Source: Tenrec ecaudatus
Taxonomy: Eukaryota; Chordata; Mammalia; Afrosoricida; Tenrecidae
DNA: 64,000 bases
Direction: 5' to 3'
NCBI RefSeq assembly: GCF_050624435.1
Contig: NC_134546.1
Coordinates: forward strand, 40,751,501 to 40,815,500
Below the pieces are notes generated by a model. The model was given only the letters and a program-made list of their open reading frames with translations. It ran no database searches and was not told where the DNA came from. Shown in pieces: positions 44,929 to 56,095 of this stretch. Position 1 is the stretch's first letter. Every line of letters begins with the position of its first letter. The position numbers and the translations under genes are program-made.

Positions 44929-45756
44929 TGTATGTATGTGTATTTATGTGTATATGTATATATGTATGTGTATATATATATATTATATTAAATGAAGGGG
45001 GAAGTGCAGAGTGGAGACCCAAGGCCCAAGTGTCGGCCAATGGAGATCCCCTCATAGAGGGGCTTAGGAGAGGAGATGGGTTAATTAGGGTGTGAGGTAG
45101 TATCGATGAAGAACACAGCTTTCCCCCAGATCCTGGATGCTTCCTCCCCCCAACTACCATGATCCGAATTCTACCTTGCAGGGCTGGATAGGACAGAGGC
45201 TGTACACTGGTACATATGAGGGTTGGAAATACAGGGAATCTAGGGTGGATGATACCTCCAGGACCAAGGGCGTGAGGGACGATGCTGGGAGAGTGGAGGG
45301 TGAGTGGGTTGGAAAGGGGGAACTGATTACAAGGAGCCACATGTGACCTCTTCCCTGGGAGAGGGACAGCAGAGAAGGGGGGAAGGGAGACCCCGAATAG
45401 GGCAAGATATGACAAAATAACGAGGTATAAATTACCAAGGGCATATGAGGGAGGGGGGAAAAGGGAGGGAGGGGGGGAAAAAAAAGAGGACCTGATGCAA
45501 GGGGCTTAAGTGGAGAGCAAATGCCTTGAGAATGATTGGGACAGGGAATGTATGGGTGTGCTTTATACAATTGATGTATGTATATGTATGGATTGTGGTA
45601 AGAGTTGTTGGAGTCCCTAATAAAATGTAAAAGAAGAAAAGAGAAAAAAATGATTAGGGCAAAGACTGTACAGATGTGCTTTATACAATTGATGTATGTA
45701 TATGTATGAACTGTGAAAAGAATTGTATCAGCCCCAATAAATTGTTAAAAAAAAAA
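44929..45756 (+). mobile_element. Family P retroposon, young 3'-dimer, in SPIN
   Basis: 13-bp duplication AAGTTCCCATGGT (44916-44928, 45757-45769). Starts with a TGTA/TATA-rich stretch, then 'ttaaatgaagggggaagtgc'. The first 3' end is at about 45500-45640 (CCCTAATAAAATGTAAAA), the second from about 45641 to CCCCAATAAATTGTT plus A-tail. It postdates the SPIN insertion. Confidence 0.9.
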
Positions 45757-46312
45757 AAGTTCCCATGGTACAGATTTTTTTTTGCAGTAGATGATGATTT
45801 TACAGTACATGATTTTACATTTACCCAGTAATTATAATTCATGAAGTATCCTTTTACTTCCAATACTGCTGCTTTCAAAAGAATAGCTTCTTTCAACACA
45901 GCAGCTGCTCTCTACACCTGTGTGACTGGTCCGCATAAGTACATTATGGTGCCAACCCTGTCACATACACCTGTATTTGTATGGGGTGTATGTGATGGGG
46001 TTGGCGTGATGTTGTCATCACGCTGGGTACTCATATGTGGGAATAACTGCATGTGGGCGGATCTGCCTGGAGACATCTCGGTTCCTATGACCATCAGAAA
46101 TAATGTATTATCCAATGGTCTTAGGCAACCCATGTGAAAGGGTCATTCAACCCCCTAGGGGTTGTGACCCACAGGTTAAGAGCTACTGCTATAAATCTTT
46201 ATGGGAGCGCCCAAGCTCCTCTTTCCCCTGGGGGTGGGGGGCTAGTAGGCTTAAACTTCCAGGCTTGTAGTTAGCAAACCAATGCTAAAGCCACTAGGCC
46301 AGCAGGCCTCCA

Positions 46313-49300
46313 AGGCTCTACAAGTAGGCCCTATTTGGGCAAGAATTCCAGGGCCCCAGGTACCTGAACTCTGGCTTAATCTTTTATATTTGTTTTTTTA
46401 ATAAAGTTTTATTAGGAGACAACTAAACACATCCAATTATATTGTCTATGGCTGTTTTTATGCCACAATGGCAACATAGTTGTAATAGGGATCATATAAT
46501 TCACAATGCCTGAAATATTTATTATTGACCTAGAAGGAGTAAAGTAGTGGTGAGTAGGAGTAGTACAAACTCTCAGTGGGCGTGTGCCTCAGGCTTCTCA
46601 GATTCCTCACCCTGTCGGTAGGAGCACAGCCAGAGGACTGTCAGAGCAAGCCCCTCTAAGGCACAGTCTCCTGAGTTGGGCCCCTCTTATTTAGGTCTGA
46701 GAGCAATACTACAACTGGCTAAGTTTCTTGGGGTACAAGACAAGATCTGAGGACCCAATTAATTAGTCAGAACTTGGGTGTCAGAATGTGGAGAACAGAC
46801 AAGAGGGAACTGAGCAATGTGCCAGGAAACTAAAGACCTATTAACAAGGGCCTCTTTGTTTTGTATTGTTTTACCACACATTTATGGATAGTCCTGGAAT
46901 GTAACCTCCTCTCCACGTGCCTTCCAAAATCTTCAATGAAGGCTGCTGTACATACAATGTTCTTGTATGACTCACTTAATGGTAGTGGAGGGGGTGGTGG
47001 GTTCATAGGAGTCAAGGAATGGGACTGATTCCAAGTCTAAGTCTGCATGATGAGTAAGAGAAGCAGTATGGATCATGTGGCAGAATGATCCTCAAACTAT
47101 TAATTTTTGCAGAGGCAGGAGATGAGAAGTAAAACTGACTAAGAATTTGCTCTTGGAACTTTTCCAGAAATGTTGAGGAAGACACTGAACTTTAATCAAA
47201 TTGAGGAATGCGTCATTCTTGTGCAGTTTAACGGGCAGGGTGACTTCAGTTGCTTTATAGTATATATTTTTATCGCTGGATATTAAAAAGCACAAATCTT
47301 TTAAATATATCTACGTTCTATGGTTGAACATTAGACTTCCACTTTCTTCCCCTGAGTTCTGTTTCTGTCTTGGTTAGCCATTCAGTACTTCGATTCATCC
47401 CATCTGAGGACGCTCTTATTCTTTCCAGACCCAAATCCAAGGTCCTACCTGGCGGTTTCAGAGGTGACACCTGTCCTGCCTACCCACAATTCCTGAACTG
47501 CCCTCGCTGTGCTCATCTTGACATCTAGGAGCCTATTCCTTTGGGCTGAACTCTTCAGGACCCTAGCCTACTAGAATATCACCACCTGTTTCTCTTTCCA
47601 ACAACTCAGTCACTGTGACCAGGAAGTCTGGTCAGTCCCTGATGACACATCTTTGAACCATCTTACAGATCACCTAGTTTTCATCTTGACCAGATCCTAG
47701 TCAGTGGGTCCTTCTCAGATCTGAATCTGATAAATATAATTTCTTCCTGAGTTTTCCTCATTAAAGATGATAAAAAAGCTTCACTGGGTACATGCTGCTC
47801 CTTTCGGCTCTCTCTCTCACTCTCTTTTTAAAAGTTATTTCTTGATAGAAAAGAAAGTAATCAGACTTTATTATTTTGGGGCATGTGATCTTATTTATAT
47901 ATACGACAAAAGCAATCCTTCCAGAGTTACTTAGGAAATTGTATGCAAAGCATCTTCCAAAACAAGACAAATGTTTGTTTCTTACAAATCTAACATCCAT
48001 TCTATCTCAAGAATCTATTTATGTTGATCATTTCTATTGAAGGAAGTCATTTTTCCCCCAGTCCTCTATTTCCAGGTCCATCAGCTACTTGAAAAAATTA
48101 TAGATTTGTGCATATTTTGTAGGGCTAAACTGGACTCTGACAAATTCCCAAAACTAAATTTGATGTGTGTAGTTAACAACAATCAAACATGACACACACT
48201 TCACACTCTGAGGACAAGGCTTCTTCCCTACAAATCTAACCCAGAAGCAGCCAGAACCAGACTTGACTTGGAAAGCTTCACAATTTTTTCTCATTTAACT
48301 TGCTTATTGAGGAATTTCAGTATTTAAACTGAGTTGTTTTTTTCCCAACTTTGGCTGCGTATCAAAACGTGTGGAGATTTTGTAAATGCAAATTCCACTT
48401 CTGATAAAGATGGTCCTGAGGACAGATACACTACATGAACCCTCTTCAACAAAGATGTGTAGAAAACATATACAGAAAGAAAACCTTGATATCTGAACCT
48501 CTGAGAAATAAATAACGAGCTCACCCCTAGCTCAGCTGAGCATGAGCATTGACAGAAAGTCTGAGGGTGAGGCCCACATGAGGAGCTCAAGAGGGTTATT
48601 GAGCTCTTTGATGTGAAACATGAACCCAGCCAGCCCTTCTATAGGGACAATCCACTTCTGGAGTACACAAGTGTGAAAGAGATGGGCCAATACCTTGTTT
48701 CCCACATCCAACAGGTGAATGGAGGTATGTCTGGGGGTCAATCTAGCCCACCAAGAGAATGGTTACACCCCTTCTTCCAAACCCCTGAGGCAATGTGTGT
48801 GCTCCGAAGATAGAGTGGACTTGATTAGGTGACCACACGACATGGGAAGCAAATGCAAGGGAAGCTGAATTAAATCCAGTTTCCCAGGGTGTCTTGGAAT
48901 ATGGGAAGGTCCATATGTTCAGGAGGCTGTGATTTACCCCTCAGCCATATCTCCTGCACAGTTCTGGTGAAGATTCCAAAGGGCAGCAGTAGCCTACGGG
49001 GGAGGCTTCCCCCCACCCCCTCACCTTGTGATAGGTTTTGTATCTTTCTTCCTTTCTCCTGACTTTTAACTTAATAGCACAGACACCATTGTTAGTCACC
49101 ACAGAAATCAGTCTCCGGAAGGAGGCCTTCCTGAGGACAGCGTCAATTATCCTGACATTACCCAGACACTGCCACACTTTCAACAACTACAACTAGTTCA
49201 GAAGCAACCACTACTCATTCTGTTACCGTTTGATCAACAAAGAAAAAAAATAAGCAACATGATATCTCAGAGACCACAGTCAGTTTCTGTCCATGCACAC
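46313..49300. other. Mostly unassigned; possible old hAT scrap
   Basis: 46385-46580 contains AATAAAGTTTTATTAGGAGA, 'attgtctatggctgttttta' and AATGCCTGAAATATTTATTA, resembling an old MER-type hAT element. The rest (46.6-49.3 kb) has no assigned repeat and no convincing gene; frames are short and have no domains. This is the longest stretch of apparently single-copy DNA in the window. Confidence 0.45.
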
Positions 49301-49455
49301 AAGCAAGAAAGAACGGCAGGCGTGGGTGACCAACGCACAGCGTGAAAGGACCCTCTTGAGGAATGAAAAACATAGGAACTACCAGAAAAGAAATTTAGAA
49401 AAATAATTCTCAGGCACTTTCAGTGGATAGAAAGAATGATCAAGAGAGCTACAGG
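49301..49455 (+). repeat. Upstream copy of a 155-bp direct duplication
   Basis: AAGCAAGAAAGAACGGCAGG ... AAGAGAGCTACAGG is matched, about 85% by eye and with equal length, by 51073-51227. The downstream copy continues into L1 sequence; this one does not. The pair brackets the ERVL-like provirus remnant. Confidence 0.8.
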
Positions 49456-49474
49456 AGTGGAAGTGCTTCTGTCA

Positions 49475-51064
49475 TGCACCCAGACTAACACATAGTGGTG
49501 CCAGGAGTGGGGCACTGGAGAAACAAATCATAAGACGGAGAGTAGATGTTTGTTTGACCTCTCCCGCGTGGTAGTTTTTCTTCTTTGTCTAGCCAGAGGT
49601 CAGATAAAGCCACACTGTTTACTTGGTTATTTTTGAGAAAGAGTATGGGAAGTATGAAAATAGAAAGCTAAAGAAAGAAAGAAAATAGAAAGCTTATAAG
49701 GCCACTTGTTTTCAGCCATTAAAACTTGATCTTTAGATAGGTTTGGGCCATGCCTGCAAAGAAAGCTTTGAAAAGTTATGTCCCAGTCAGTGCTTTGGAG
49801 TACTCAGGAACCGGTGGTCTTTGTCAGAAGCTGGAGAAGATCTGGAACCATGAAGAAAATTCCCTTCTCGGACTGAATGTTAAAAGGATCCTGAGAGCAG
49901 GCTGAAATGCTTGCTAGGTGACCACCTGGATCTACCTGTTGAGGGAAAGTGGGAGAAATGCAGCAATAAAGAGATGGTTTGAGTTTGGCCACTGAAATCT
50001 GTGGACTTGGTTTACAGGAAAAAGAGGAGAAGACAAGAGCGGGTTGACTGATCTAAAGTTCATGACCTAGCACGAGAGGATTAGGCTTGTTGAGTATTTG
50101 TGAGAGCCTATGGTCTAAAGGCAAGATGACCAATGGGCACCCTGGGAAGGCTGAGGCAGCCCATACTGAGTTGATTAGAACCCAACCAGATCAAGAGATG
50201 TTTGAGCCTGTGAACTGGTGCATGTTGTTGCAGACTTTATAGATGGCCTGTCCTGACTTGACTTTGCTTATGGATGTGGACTTCACAAGGTTCCAACTGG
50301 AATGAAGATTCTTCATGTTGAAAAATATGGTTGTCTCTTCAGAGCACTGGGTTGATGTAAGTGGGCAGTATAGAGATGGAGGGGGATAAAGGCATGAAGT
50401 GGTTGGCTTACAAACTTTTATTGGTGGAGGAATATATTCATAGGATTAAGATGTAGGTGTTACTTAACTGCAATTGTTAGGCTAAAGTATTGTGTACAGG
50501 TTCCAAATTGGCAAGGAGTGGATTGAGATATTTAAGGTTTATTGTGCCAACCTGTCTGATAAACACATTGGGATTCATTGAAGGGCAGAGAGATAAATGG
50601 TTCAGTGAGCCTCGCCTTTCTGGTTCTCTGGTCTCTTGCTCTCTGATGGTTGGACCAGTGTGCAGCTGCCTTGACTAGTTCTTTGCTTCAGCTGGCAAGG
50701 CTCACTTCCTGCAAGACATCCCTGAGGAGAAGCCTTATGGACCTACACTGATGCAGCACTGGGTGCTGGAGAAGCTGCATGGAGACCCCTGTCAGTGCTG
50801 AGATGATTACCCCACCACTGGATTCAAAGACTTTCTACCCACTGGCCTGTGATCCTCCTGCATTTGGCGTCATTGCGTGTGATTTGTGAATTTGAGAAGG
50901 ATTTTGTAGATTCGTGTTGGACATATGGGTTAATGTCAAACTTCTGGGATTTGACTGGACTGGGTTGGGATGCCTTATTATGTACACTCACCCTTTATAT
51001 AAAACTCTCTTATACACAGATGAGCTGTGTGGATTTGTTTCTCTAATCTACTCAGACTAACCCA
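49475..51064 (+). mobile_element. ERVL-like provirus remnant
   Basis: The 5' LTR is reduced to its last bases, CACCCAGACTAACACA, ending at 49492. TAG follows, and then a primer-binding site TGGTGCCAGGAGTGGGG (49496-49512) complementary to the 3' end of tRNA-Leu, as is usual in ERVL. About 1 kb of internal sequence (49513-50523) has no gag, pol or env frame that I can recognise. The 3' LTR, family Y, is 50524-51064 (TGAGATATTTAAGGTTTATTG ... CAGACTAACCCA). This suggests a non-autonomous or internally deleted provirus. Confidence 0.75.
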
Positions 51065-51984
51065 ATATGCATAAGCAAGGAAAAATGGCAGGGATGGGTG
51101 ACCAATGCACAGAGCAATAGGACCCTCTTGAGGAATAAAAGGCATTAGAACTACCAGAAATGAAATTTAGAATAATAATACTCTGGTACTTTCAGTGGAT
51201 AGAAAGAATGATGAAGAGAGCTACAGGTGGGTGGGTGGGGGTGGAGGTGGGGGAGTGATAGAAGAACTCAGGAAAACATTACAAGAGAAATCTGAGAAAA
51301 TAAGTGGAAAAATAGAAGTCATACAAATGATTTAAATTGAAGTCTAGAAGATTAACACAAAGATATTAGAATTAAACAACATTTTGAAAGAGAAAATCAA
51401 TAGGATTGAAGCAATGAAATTGTAAGCATATCTCTCAATAGCAATCTACGAGAACAATGCATAAAGAGAGAAAAAAACATTCAAAGAGAGTTTAAAAATT
51501 ATGTGGGATGCTATCAAGGGGAATAACGAATGCTTCATTGGTATTCCAAAACAGGGAGAAGAAGGAAAATAAAATCCAGAGAAAATAATGAAAGAGCTGC
51601 TGGTATAAAACTTCCCTACCATCCTAAACAAGGGGAAATAAGCATGGAAGAAGCTGAAAAAAAAACTCAAGCAGGAGAGACCACACTAGAAAATCATCAT
51701 GAAATATCATAGTCCAACTTTCCAATATGAAGGATAAGGGAATAAGCCTTCAGAGCAGGCAGGAAAAAGAGTTACCTACAAAGTAGAAGCAATAAGAATA
51801 AATTCAGATCTTTCAACAGAACCTGTTCAGGCAAGCAGACAATGGAAAGATATATATGAAGCTCTGAAAGAAAAAAATGCATATTAAGAAACATATTTGG
51901 CAAAATTACCAAAAATACAAAAATATTGAGGGAGAAGTAAGATATTTTCATATGAAGGTAAATTAAAGGAACTTATGGAAACAA

Positions 51985-53010
51985 ACAGTACATTGACAGG
52001 AAACTGATGGAAATTCAGTCTGTATTCACAAGATGTGGAATAAGACATATCATTACTGTATCAGATGAATTTGGGCTCAAAATAGAAAATACCTGAAAGA
52101 TTTTCATTGGTGGTTCATTGACTATGCAAGGGCATTCAACTGTGTTGACCATAATAAACTGTGACTAGCTGGGAGAAGAGTGGGAGTTCCATAACAGTTC
52201 ATTGCACTCATTTAGAACTTGTACATGGATAAGGAAGCAGTTGTGTAAACAGAGCAAGAGAATACTGCATTGGTTTGAAATCAGGATAGGTGGGCATCAG
52301 GGTTGTGTCCTCTCACCATACTTATTCAATCTGTATGCTGAACAAATAATCAAAGAAGCTGGGTTATATAAAGAAGAATGTGGCATCAGGATTGGAGGAA
52401 GGCTTATTAACAACGTGTGGTTTGCAGATGACACAACCTTGTTTGCTGAAAATGAGGAGGACCTAAAGCAACAGCTGATGAAGATCAAGGATTTCAACCT
52501 TCGGTATGGATTACAACTCAATTTAAGAAGACCAAATTTTTCACAACTTGACCAACAGGTAAGATCATGATAAGTAGGAAAAGGCTGACGTTGTCAAGGA
52601 TTTTGTCTTGCTTGGATGCACAAGCAATGCTCATGGAAGCAAGCATCAAGAAATAAAAAATGCAAGACTTCTTTAGAGTATTGAAGAGCAACTATGCTAA
52701 TTTGAGGACTAAGGTGCATCTGACCCAAGCCATGTTATTCTCCAATGCAGCATATGTATGTGAAAGTTGTAAATTGAATAAAGAAGACTAAAGAAGAATT
52801 GATGCATTTGAGTTGTGGTGCTGGAGAAGAATATTGAAAGTACCATGGACTGCTAAAAGGACAAAGTGGTCTGTATTGGAAAAATAAGGCCAGAGTACTC
52901 CTTAGAAACAAGGATGGCAAGACTTCATCTTACGTACTTACTTGGGACATATTGTCCGGAGGACCAGTCCCTAAAGAAGGACATCATGTTTTGGCAAAGT
53001 AGAAGTTGGC
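51985..53010 (+). mobile_element. RTE LINE fragment with RT palm motif
   Basis: Inserted in L1. An open stretch at 52202-52570 encodes 122 residues of reverse transcriptase including 'GCVLSPYLFNLYAEQI' and the palm motif FADD (52421-52432), where Y/FADD is expected. Sequence continues past RT to GGACATCATGTTTTGGC and lacks the very 3' end. Flanking codons are broken, so it is inactive. Confidence 0.8.
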
Positions 53011-53019
53011 TCAGTTTTG

Positions 53020-53368
53020 CTTGATGTGGATTCTGTATCTGATTTGTCAACCTCCTGTTATCTTGCTTTCTGATACCAGGAGTCATTATTGAACTGTAAA
53101 TTTTTATTTCATTTGACTGACCTTAGATTCATTTAGCTCTGCATTCTCCAGCCTGTGGTCTACCTGCCTCATCTTCCTGCTTCCTTTTCATCAGCCCTTG
53201 TATCTACATGAATCAGGAGAAGCTCTCAGATTACATATGACCCAGAGAATTGAACTGGACTGGACTTAACCACGTCTACAATTGTGTGAAACATTTCTTG
53301 ATATAAGTATCTTTCCATATACATAAACAAACAGGCATCCCTGATTTTGCTTCTCTAGAGAACCTGGG
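53020..53368 (+). mobile_element. ERVL-like LTR, right half of inverted pair (sense)
   Basis: Diverged family X-like LTR: GATTTGTCAACCTCC near the start, then 'aattgaactggactggactt' and a TTTTGCTTCTCTAGAGAACC end. It meets the next LTR end to end. Confidence 0.55.
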
Positions 53369-53370
53369 CT

Positions 53371-53870
53371 GGGTTCTCTAGAGAGACAAAAACTAATGAC
53401 ACATTATATGTGTGACAAAGAACTTTATATGGAAAAGTAATTTTACAGCAAGAATTGCATCCCAGCCTAGTCTAGTTCAAGTCTAAGGTCTGGTGCTAGC
53501 TGGAGCCCTCTTCACACTCATTCATAGTTGCAGGCCAATAGCATAGAAAGGTGAAATGGGAAGCAAGAATATCACAGAGCAGTGGGTGCAGGGTCATGTG
53601 GATCCAAGGTCAATAGGAACATGGGCAGTCACCAACGGCTCTTTAGGTTGGCAAACTACAGAGAGCCTTCCCTGAAGGCAGACAGATCCCCAGTGAGGAG
53701 GAAGGCAAAGAGGCAGAAGAGAAGAGACTTTCTCACTCTCTCTTATAAAAAAGGAAGTATCCCTAAGGCAATATCATCAAACTGTAACCTAATTGATAGA
53801 GTGGACTCTACCTTTACATTTTCACATAGGTTCAAGTTGTCCTAAAATCTAGCTGGTACACAGCTTCACA
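53371..53870 (-). mobile_element. ERVL-like LTR, inverted relative to its neighbour
   Basis: Antisense LTR beginning GGGTTCTCTAGAGAGACAAA and passing CATCCCAGCCTAGTCTAGTT and 'gtaacctaattgatagagtg' to about 53870. Its terminal bases form a palindrome with the preceding LTR (53352-53364 and 53372-53384). Confidence 0.65.
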
Positions 53871-54827
53871 CAACTACCCAGAAATCAAACCAATCAAAGC
53901 AATACTCAAAAGGAAAATAATAATAATAAAAAATCAGACTGAAAATGGGGATCCAGAAATATTATTTGACAATGAAAGCAATTATAAAGTAAAGAGGAAG
54001 TAGTATAGATACTCTAATGGAGAGGAACTCAAGTAATTCGTAAGCGAGAACAGACTGTCTTAACTTCAGAAGAAAAAAAATAAGGTAACCACACAAAAAA
54101 ATAAATGGAAAACCCTCGTCAAAATAAAAAAGTGATATGCTCAAAGAGCTAGCAAACATTTAAATAACTAAAAGTAGAAAAAAATTACAAGAAAACACAA
54201 ACTAAAAGGAAGTCATTACAGAAATTTATGAGAAGCAAATAAACCAACACCACACACAAATACCCTTCCACCCACACATGACAGCAATAAATTCATATAC
54301 CAATAATGACACTGAATGTAAATTGATTAAAGGGACCAGTCAAGAGGCAGAGACTAATAGGTTGGATAAGAAAGCAGAACCTATTAGTCTACTGCCTTCA
54401 AGAAGCACAATTTAGACATGAAGGTAAAAATATACTAAAAATAAAAGGATAGAAGAAAATAGCAATTTAAAAATGAAAGAGTGGCATTATTAATCTCTGA
54501 TAAAATGGGTTTCATGACAAAATCCACCATGAGGCAAAAAAGACACTACATAATTATTTAAATGAAAACTGAACCATAATAAATATCTATGAACTCAATG
54601 AAAGACTGTCAAAATAAATTCAATAAAATGTACAAGAATTTGAAGAGAGAAATAGACAATACAACAATAATAGTAGGAGACTTTAATACACCACTCTTGA
54701 GGAAAGACAGAACAACAGGAAATAAACTCAACAAAAACAAATGAACTAAATAACACAATTAATCAAGTTGATTTCTTAGATATGTAGAGAACATGACACC
54801 AAAAGACAACTCAATATATATTGTTTT

Positions 54828-56095
54828 TTTTTTATTAGGGGCTCATACAATTCTTATCACAGTTCATACATATACATACATCAATTGTATAAAGCACATC
54901 TGTACAGTCTTTGCCCTAATAATTTTTTTCTCCTCTTTTCTTTTTTTACATTTTATTAGGGACCCATACAACTCTTATCACCATCCATACATATACATAC
55001 ATCAATTGTATAAAGCACATCCATACATTCCCTGCCCCATTCATTCTCAAAGCATTTGCTCTCCACTTAAGCCCCTTGCATCAGGTCCTCTTTTTTTTCC
55101 CCCTCCCTCCCCTTTGCCCCCTCCCTCATGTGTCCTTGGTAATTTATACCTCGTTATTTTGTCATATCTTGCCCTATCCGGAGTCTCTCTTCCCCCCTTC
55201 TCTGCTGTCCCTCTCCCAGGGAAGAGGTCACATGTGGATCCTTGCAATCAGTTCCCCCCTTCCAACACACTCACCCTCCACTCTCCCAGCATCGTCCCTC
55301 ACACCCTTGGTCCTGAAGGTATCACCCACCCTGGATTCCCTGTACCTCCAGCCCTCATATGCACCAGTGTACAGCCTCTGTCCTATCCAGCCCTGCAAGG
55401 TAGAATTCGGATCACGGTAGTTGGGGGGAGGAAGCATCCAGGATCTGGGGGAAAGCTGTGTTCCCCATCGGTACTACCTCGCACCCTAATTAACCCATCT
55501 CCTCTCCTAAACGCCTCTATGAGGGGCTCTCCATTGGCCGACACTTGGGCCTTGGGTCTCCACTCTGCACTTCCCCCTTCATTTAATATGGTATATATAT
55601 GCATATACATATACACATATATACACACACTTATATCGTTGGTTTTTTTGCATGATGCCTTATACCTGGTCCCTTGGCACCTAGTGATCGCACTGGCCGG
55701 TGTGCTTCTTCCATGTGGGCTTTTTTGCTTCTGAGCTAGATGGCCGCTTGTTCACCTTCAAGCCTTTAAGACCCCAGACACTATCTCTTTTGATAGCCGG
55801 GCACCATCAGCTTTCTTCACCACATTTGCTTATGCACCCATTTGTCTTCAGCGATCCTATCATGGAGGTGTGCAGTCCAAGATTTTTTGTTCTTTGATTC
55901 CTGGTAACTGATCCCCCTGGGACCACTCGATCACTTCCATGTGGACTTTGTTGCTTCTGAGCTAGATGGCCGCTTGTTTATCTTCAAGCCTTTAAGACCC
56001 CAGTCGCTATCTCTTTTGATAGCCGGGCACCATCAGCTTTCTTCACCACATTTACTTGTTCACCCACTTTGGCTCCAGCCGTTGTGTCGGGAATG
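54828..56095 (-). mobile_element. Family P retroposon, young 3'-dimer with two modules
   Basis: 11-bp duplication TATATTGTTTT (54817-54827, 56096-56106) inside L1. Two 3' ends (about 54832-54945 and from 54946), the body, a TA/CA-rich link (about 55590-55640), then two tandem ~200-bp modules at about 55690-55870 and 55930-56090. It links the short young copies (which stop at 'catttaatat') to the module-bearing form. A 313-codon frame at 54793-55734 runs antisense. Confidence 0.9.

Larger units (their letters stand above)
42693..46188 (-). mobile_element. SPIN-like hAT DNA transposon
   Basis: Ends CAGTGGTTCTCAAGCTTCC (left) and, on the other strand, CAGTAGCTCTTAACCTGTGG (right) match the SPIN/hAT terminal pattern. 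A perfect 8-bp duplication CTATAAAT flanks it (42685-42692, 46189-46196). Subterminal blocks (GGTGACCCCCAACCATAAAA; 'ggtcttaggcaacccatgtg') are typical SPIN. After removing the nested retroposon it is about 2.65 kb, near the autonomous size, and it contains a decayed transposase on the minus strand. SPIN is known for horizontal spread among tetrapods, including tenrec. Confidence 0.85.
42598..46312 (-). mobile_element. AfroSINE split by a SPIN-like transposon
   Basis: Left part 42598-42692 (CTCACTGCCATCAAGTCATT ... GGACTATAAAT) and right part 46189-46312 (CTATAAATCTTTATGGGAGC ... 'ccaatgctaaagccactagg') form one antisense AfroSINE when the transposon and one target copy are removed. Confidence 0.8.

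Noticed and set aside
52202..52570. 122-codon frame with a reverse transcriptase motif as a possible active gene
   Set aside because: It is only the central RT part of an RTE. Upstream and downstream frames are broken and no endonuclease domain is attached.
54793..55734. 313-codon open frame, the longest in the window
   Set aside because: It runs antisense through a flanked retroposon and into L1, and similar frames recur in the other young copies. Low-complexity composition and copy identity explain it. Not annotated as a gene.
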